Shown here in pieces: positions 62,942 through 64,000 of a stretch of 64,000 bases of DNA; the stretch's first letter is position 1, and each line of letters starts with the position of its first letter. The notes below the pieces were generated by a model that was not told where the DNA came from, made no database searches, and saw nothing but the letters and a program-made list of their open reading frames with translations. The DNA lies in assembly GCF_025961205.1 (NCBI RefSeq), contig NZ_JAOQNH010000002.1, forward strand, positions 1,048,208 through 1,112,207. Direction: 5' to 3'. The stretch is from Azospirillum fermentarium. Lineage in GTDB: Bacteria > Pseudomonadota > Alphaproteobacteria > Azospirillales > Azospirillaceae. The position numbers and the translations under genes were made by a program.

Positions 62942-63364
62942 ATGCCGATCCGGTCGAAGCCCTTCATCACCCGCGACGATGTCCGCCGCCGCCGGGATTG
63001 CGTCTTCGTCTTCAGCGACGACGACACCCGGAAGGGGCGCGGCGGACAGGCGCACGCTTGCCGGGGTGAACCGAACGCGATCGGCATCCGGTTCAAGAAG
63101 GGGCCGGGCGACCATGTGTCCTTCGCGTGGTCGGACACCGACTTGGAAGCGAATTGCCGGAAGATCGATGAAGACGTCGCCGCGGTCCGCCGCGCCCTGG
63201 AAGACGGGTTGACCGTCGTCTTCCCGAAGGCCGGGATCGGGACCGGAGTCTGTCGCCTGGAAGACGTCGCCCCGCTGACGGCCCTGCACCTTCGCCGCCG
63301 GCTGACGGAACTGAAAACGATCCCCGGCGCCATCCCCGAAGCCCGGAAAGACGGCATTGGGTGA
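62942..63364 (+). CDS. DUF7831-like protein
   Basis: 140 residues. Pattern: CVFVFSDDDTRKGRGGQAHA, CRGEPNAIGI, then FSDTDLE-like WSDTDLEANCRKIDED and TVVFPKAGIGTGVCRLEDVA. This matches DUF7831 proteins of phages, often described as possible ADP-ribose or nucleotide-binding. Two bp after int, so cotranscribed. Role in the prophage unknown. Confidence 0.65.
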   Translation: MPIRSKPFITRDDVRRRRDCVFVFSDDDTRKGRGGQAHACRGEPNAIGIRFKKGPGDHVSFAWSDTDLEANCRKIDEDVAAVRRALEDGLTVVFPKAGIGTGVCRLEDVAPLTALHLRRRLTELKTIPGAIPEARKDGIG

Positions 63365-63519
63365 TTGATCCATCAGCCATCTTTAACGAATAATCTCTAT
63401 CGCTTTATCTACCATGGGATGTTTTTGGAGGCGAGAAATAAGGAATAAAGTCTTAAAATTTAACCTGTGTGAATGATTTTTTGACCCTATCAGCCTATTT
63501 CTGGCAAAATAAAATACGT

Positions 63520-63538
63520 CCGTACAATATCCGTACAA
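63520..63538 (+). promoter_or_regulatory. Putative integrase arm-type site, right
   Basis: CCGTACAA repeated at 63520-63527 and 63531-63538, again 11 bp apart and in the same orientation as the two left-end pairs. It lies about 50 bp before attR. Confidence 0.5.
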
Positions 63539-63589
63539 AGTAGGCTGGGATTTATGTCTACGCCAATAAACAAGCCATAATAATGAAGC

Positions 63590-63639
63590 CTGAAAATCCC
63601 CGTGTCGGCGGTTCGATTCCGTCCCTGGGCACCACCCCT
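63590..63639 (+). repeat. attR core (50-bp direct repeat; 3' tRNA-Phe fragment)
   Basis: Identical to 11536-11585. The tRNA fragment begins in the anticodon loop, so this copy cannot be a functional tRNA. Confidence 0.93.
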
Positions 63640-63640
63640 C

Positions 63641-63795
63641 CCCATTGAAAAAATTTATGGCTCGGGTATCGTCTCCTTTACCCACAGGCGGCAAATGGTT
63701 TTTCGAAACCCGCGTTCTGCGTGGGGGAAATAAGCCCCGCCGGTTTCGGGCGGGGTTTCGGGATTCACGGAAGCGCGGTCCGCTTGCTGGGCCGG
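63641..63795 (+). repeat. Right flank similar to the prophage left end, including an ssb-tail remnant
   Basis: 63641-63705 matches 11587-11651 with a 10-bp divergent patch. 63723-63795 matches the ssb terminator and 3' end: the minus-strand frame ends R-P-S-K-R-T-A-L-P-stop against L-P-R-K-R-T-A-L-L-stop in the intact ssb. The intervening 300 bp of the left end are missing here. No other gene is seen between 63,365 and 63,907. Confidence 0.6.
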
Positions 63796-63907
63796 CTCTG
63801 CGTTCGTCGCAGCGTGCCCCGTGAAGGATGTAAACACTGCAAAAAAACTTCCATTGCGCGATTTTACGGGACATTCTTCAACCATCAAGACCAAGGAAAT
63901 TGGGGAG

Positions 63908-64000
63908 ATGGCATTGAAGGACGAGGTATTACGGCGGACCGGTGACCAGCGCGCCTTTCACGGGCCGGGTGCTCCCACCGGAGTGATCGTTGATTTCTGG
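63908..64000 (+). CDS. Start of a host gene, unknown (cut by window edge)
   Basis: Thirty-one codons are visible (MALKDEVLRRTGDQRAFHGP and on), with an AAGGA upstream. Too short for a family call. It should be the first chromosomal gene right of the element. Confidence 0.35.
   Translation, partial: MALKDEVLRRTGDQRAFHGPGAPTGVIVDFW

Larger units (their letters stand above)
11536..63639. mobile_element. Prophage, about 52 kb, lambda-like head and P2-like contractile tail
   Basis: The element is bounded by a perfect 50-bp direct repeat inside tRNA-Phe. It has a tyrosine integrase at the right end, a repressor/Cro switch, a recombination operon, two DNA methyltransferases and a DnaN-like clamp. 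Packaging and head genes are complete-looking, as are the baseplate, sheath, tube, tape-measure and lysozyme genes. Cargo includes HicAB, an Abi/HEPN protein, a ParA-like ATPase and orphan AT-rich genes. One baseplate gene (gpI) has an in-frame TGA, so the prophage may be unable to form infectious particles unless the codon is read through. Confidence 0.95.

Noticed and set aside
63383..63874. Minus-strand open frame spanning attR
   Set aside because: It crosses the tRNA fragment, terminator hairpin and arm site, and similar frames appear in the left-end copy; coding is not supported.

Overview
The window is GC-rich alphaproteobacterial DNA. Gene content and neighbourhood (guaB, rlmE, ppx/gppA, glyQS, a fused indolepyruvate ferredoxin oxidoreductase, yacG beside tRNA-Phe) suggest a Rhodospirillales/Azospirillum-like organism; this is inference, since no species marker is present. 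Positions 1 to about 11,535 are host chromosome: the 5' part of guaB, rlmE, a Ppx/GppA phosphatase and glyS-glyQ on the minus strand, then a CBS-pair protein, a response regulator, the oxidoreductase and yacG on the plus strand, ending in two identical tandem tRNA-Phe(GAA) genes.

From 11,536 to 63,639 lies a prophage of about 52 kb integrated in the 3' half of the second tRNA-Phe gene. A perfect 50-bp direct repeat marks attL and attR, and a tyrosine integrase sits next to attR. The left part (12.0-17.3 kb, minus strand) is an early recombination operon: SSB, a DEDDh exonuclease, a RecT-like annealing protein and small unknowns. A divergent switch follows (repressor at 17.6-18.3 kb, Cro-like protein at 18.6 kb), then a rightward early operon (C5 methyltransferase, DUF1376 protein, DUF7768-like protein, DnaN-like sliding clamp, MT-A70 methyltransferase, DUF2312/GapR-like protein). 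From 25.6 to 28.7 kb is an accessory patch that is AT-rich over 25.8-27.3 kb: a resolvase scrap, two orphan genes, hicAB and a decayed replication-gene fragment. From 28.8 kb the virion genes run rightward. The head is lambda-like (Nu1, GpA, gpW, portal, S49 protease, decoration protein, capsid, joining proteins). The tail is contractile and P2-like (gpV, W, J, I, fibres, sheath, tube, a chaperone with a -1 frameshift, tape measure, U, X, D). Lysozyme and small membrane proteins follow. The right end carries an AT-rich ParA-like gene, an antirepressor module, small regulators, an Abi/HEPN gene, the integrase and a DUF7831-like gene.

The most interesting feature is how the lysogenic control fits together. 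(1) The LexA-fold repressor has Ala where the cleavage Ser and Lys should be, so it is probably not inducible by RecA. (2) A 15-bp inverted-repeat operator (ATGRC-N5-GYCAT) recurs at scattered promoters, including those of the integrase and the antirepressor. (3) The antirepressor-like gene has a structured leader in which one segment can pair either with an upstream mimic or with the ribosome-binding region, the logic of the P1/P7 C4 antisense RNA. Other notable points are an in-frame TGA at a likely Trp position in gpI, a GGGAAAG frameshift site, paired integrase-arm-like repeats at both ends, an ssb-tail remnant beyond attR suggesting an earlier prophage at the same tRNA, and a shared IGHN(G/S)G tag on three unrelated phage proteins.
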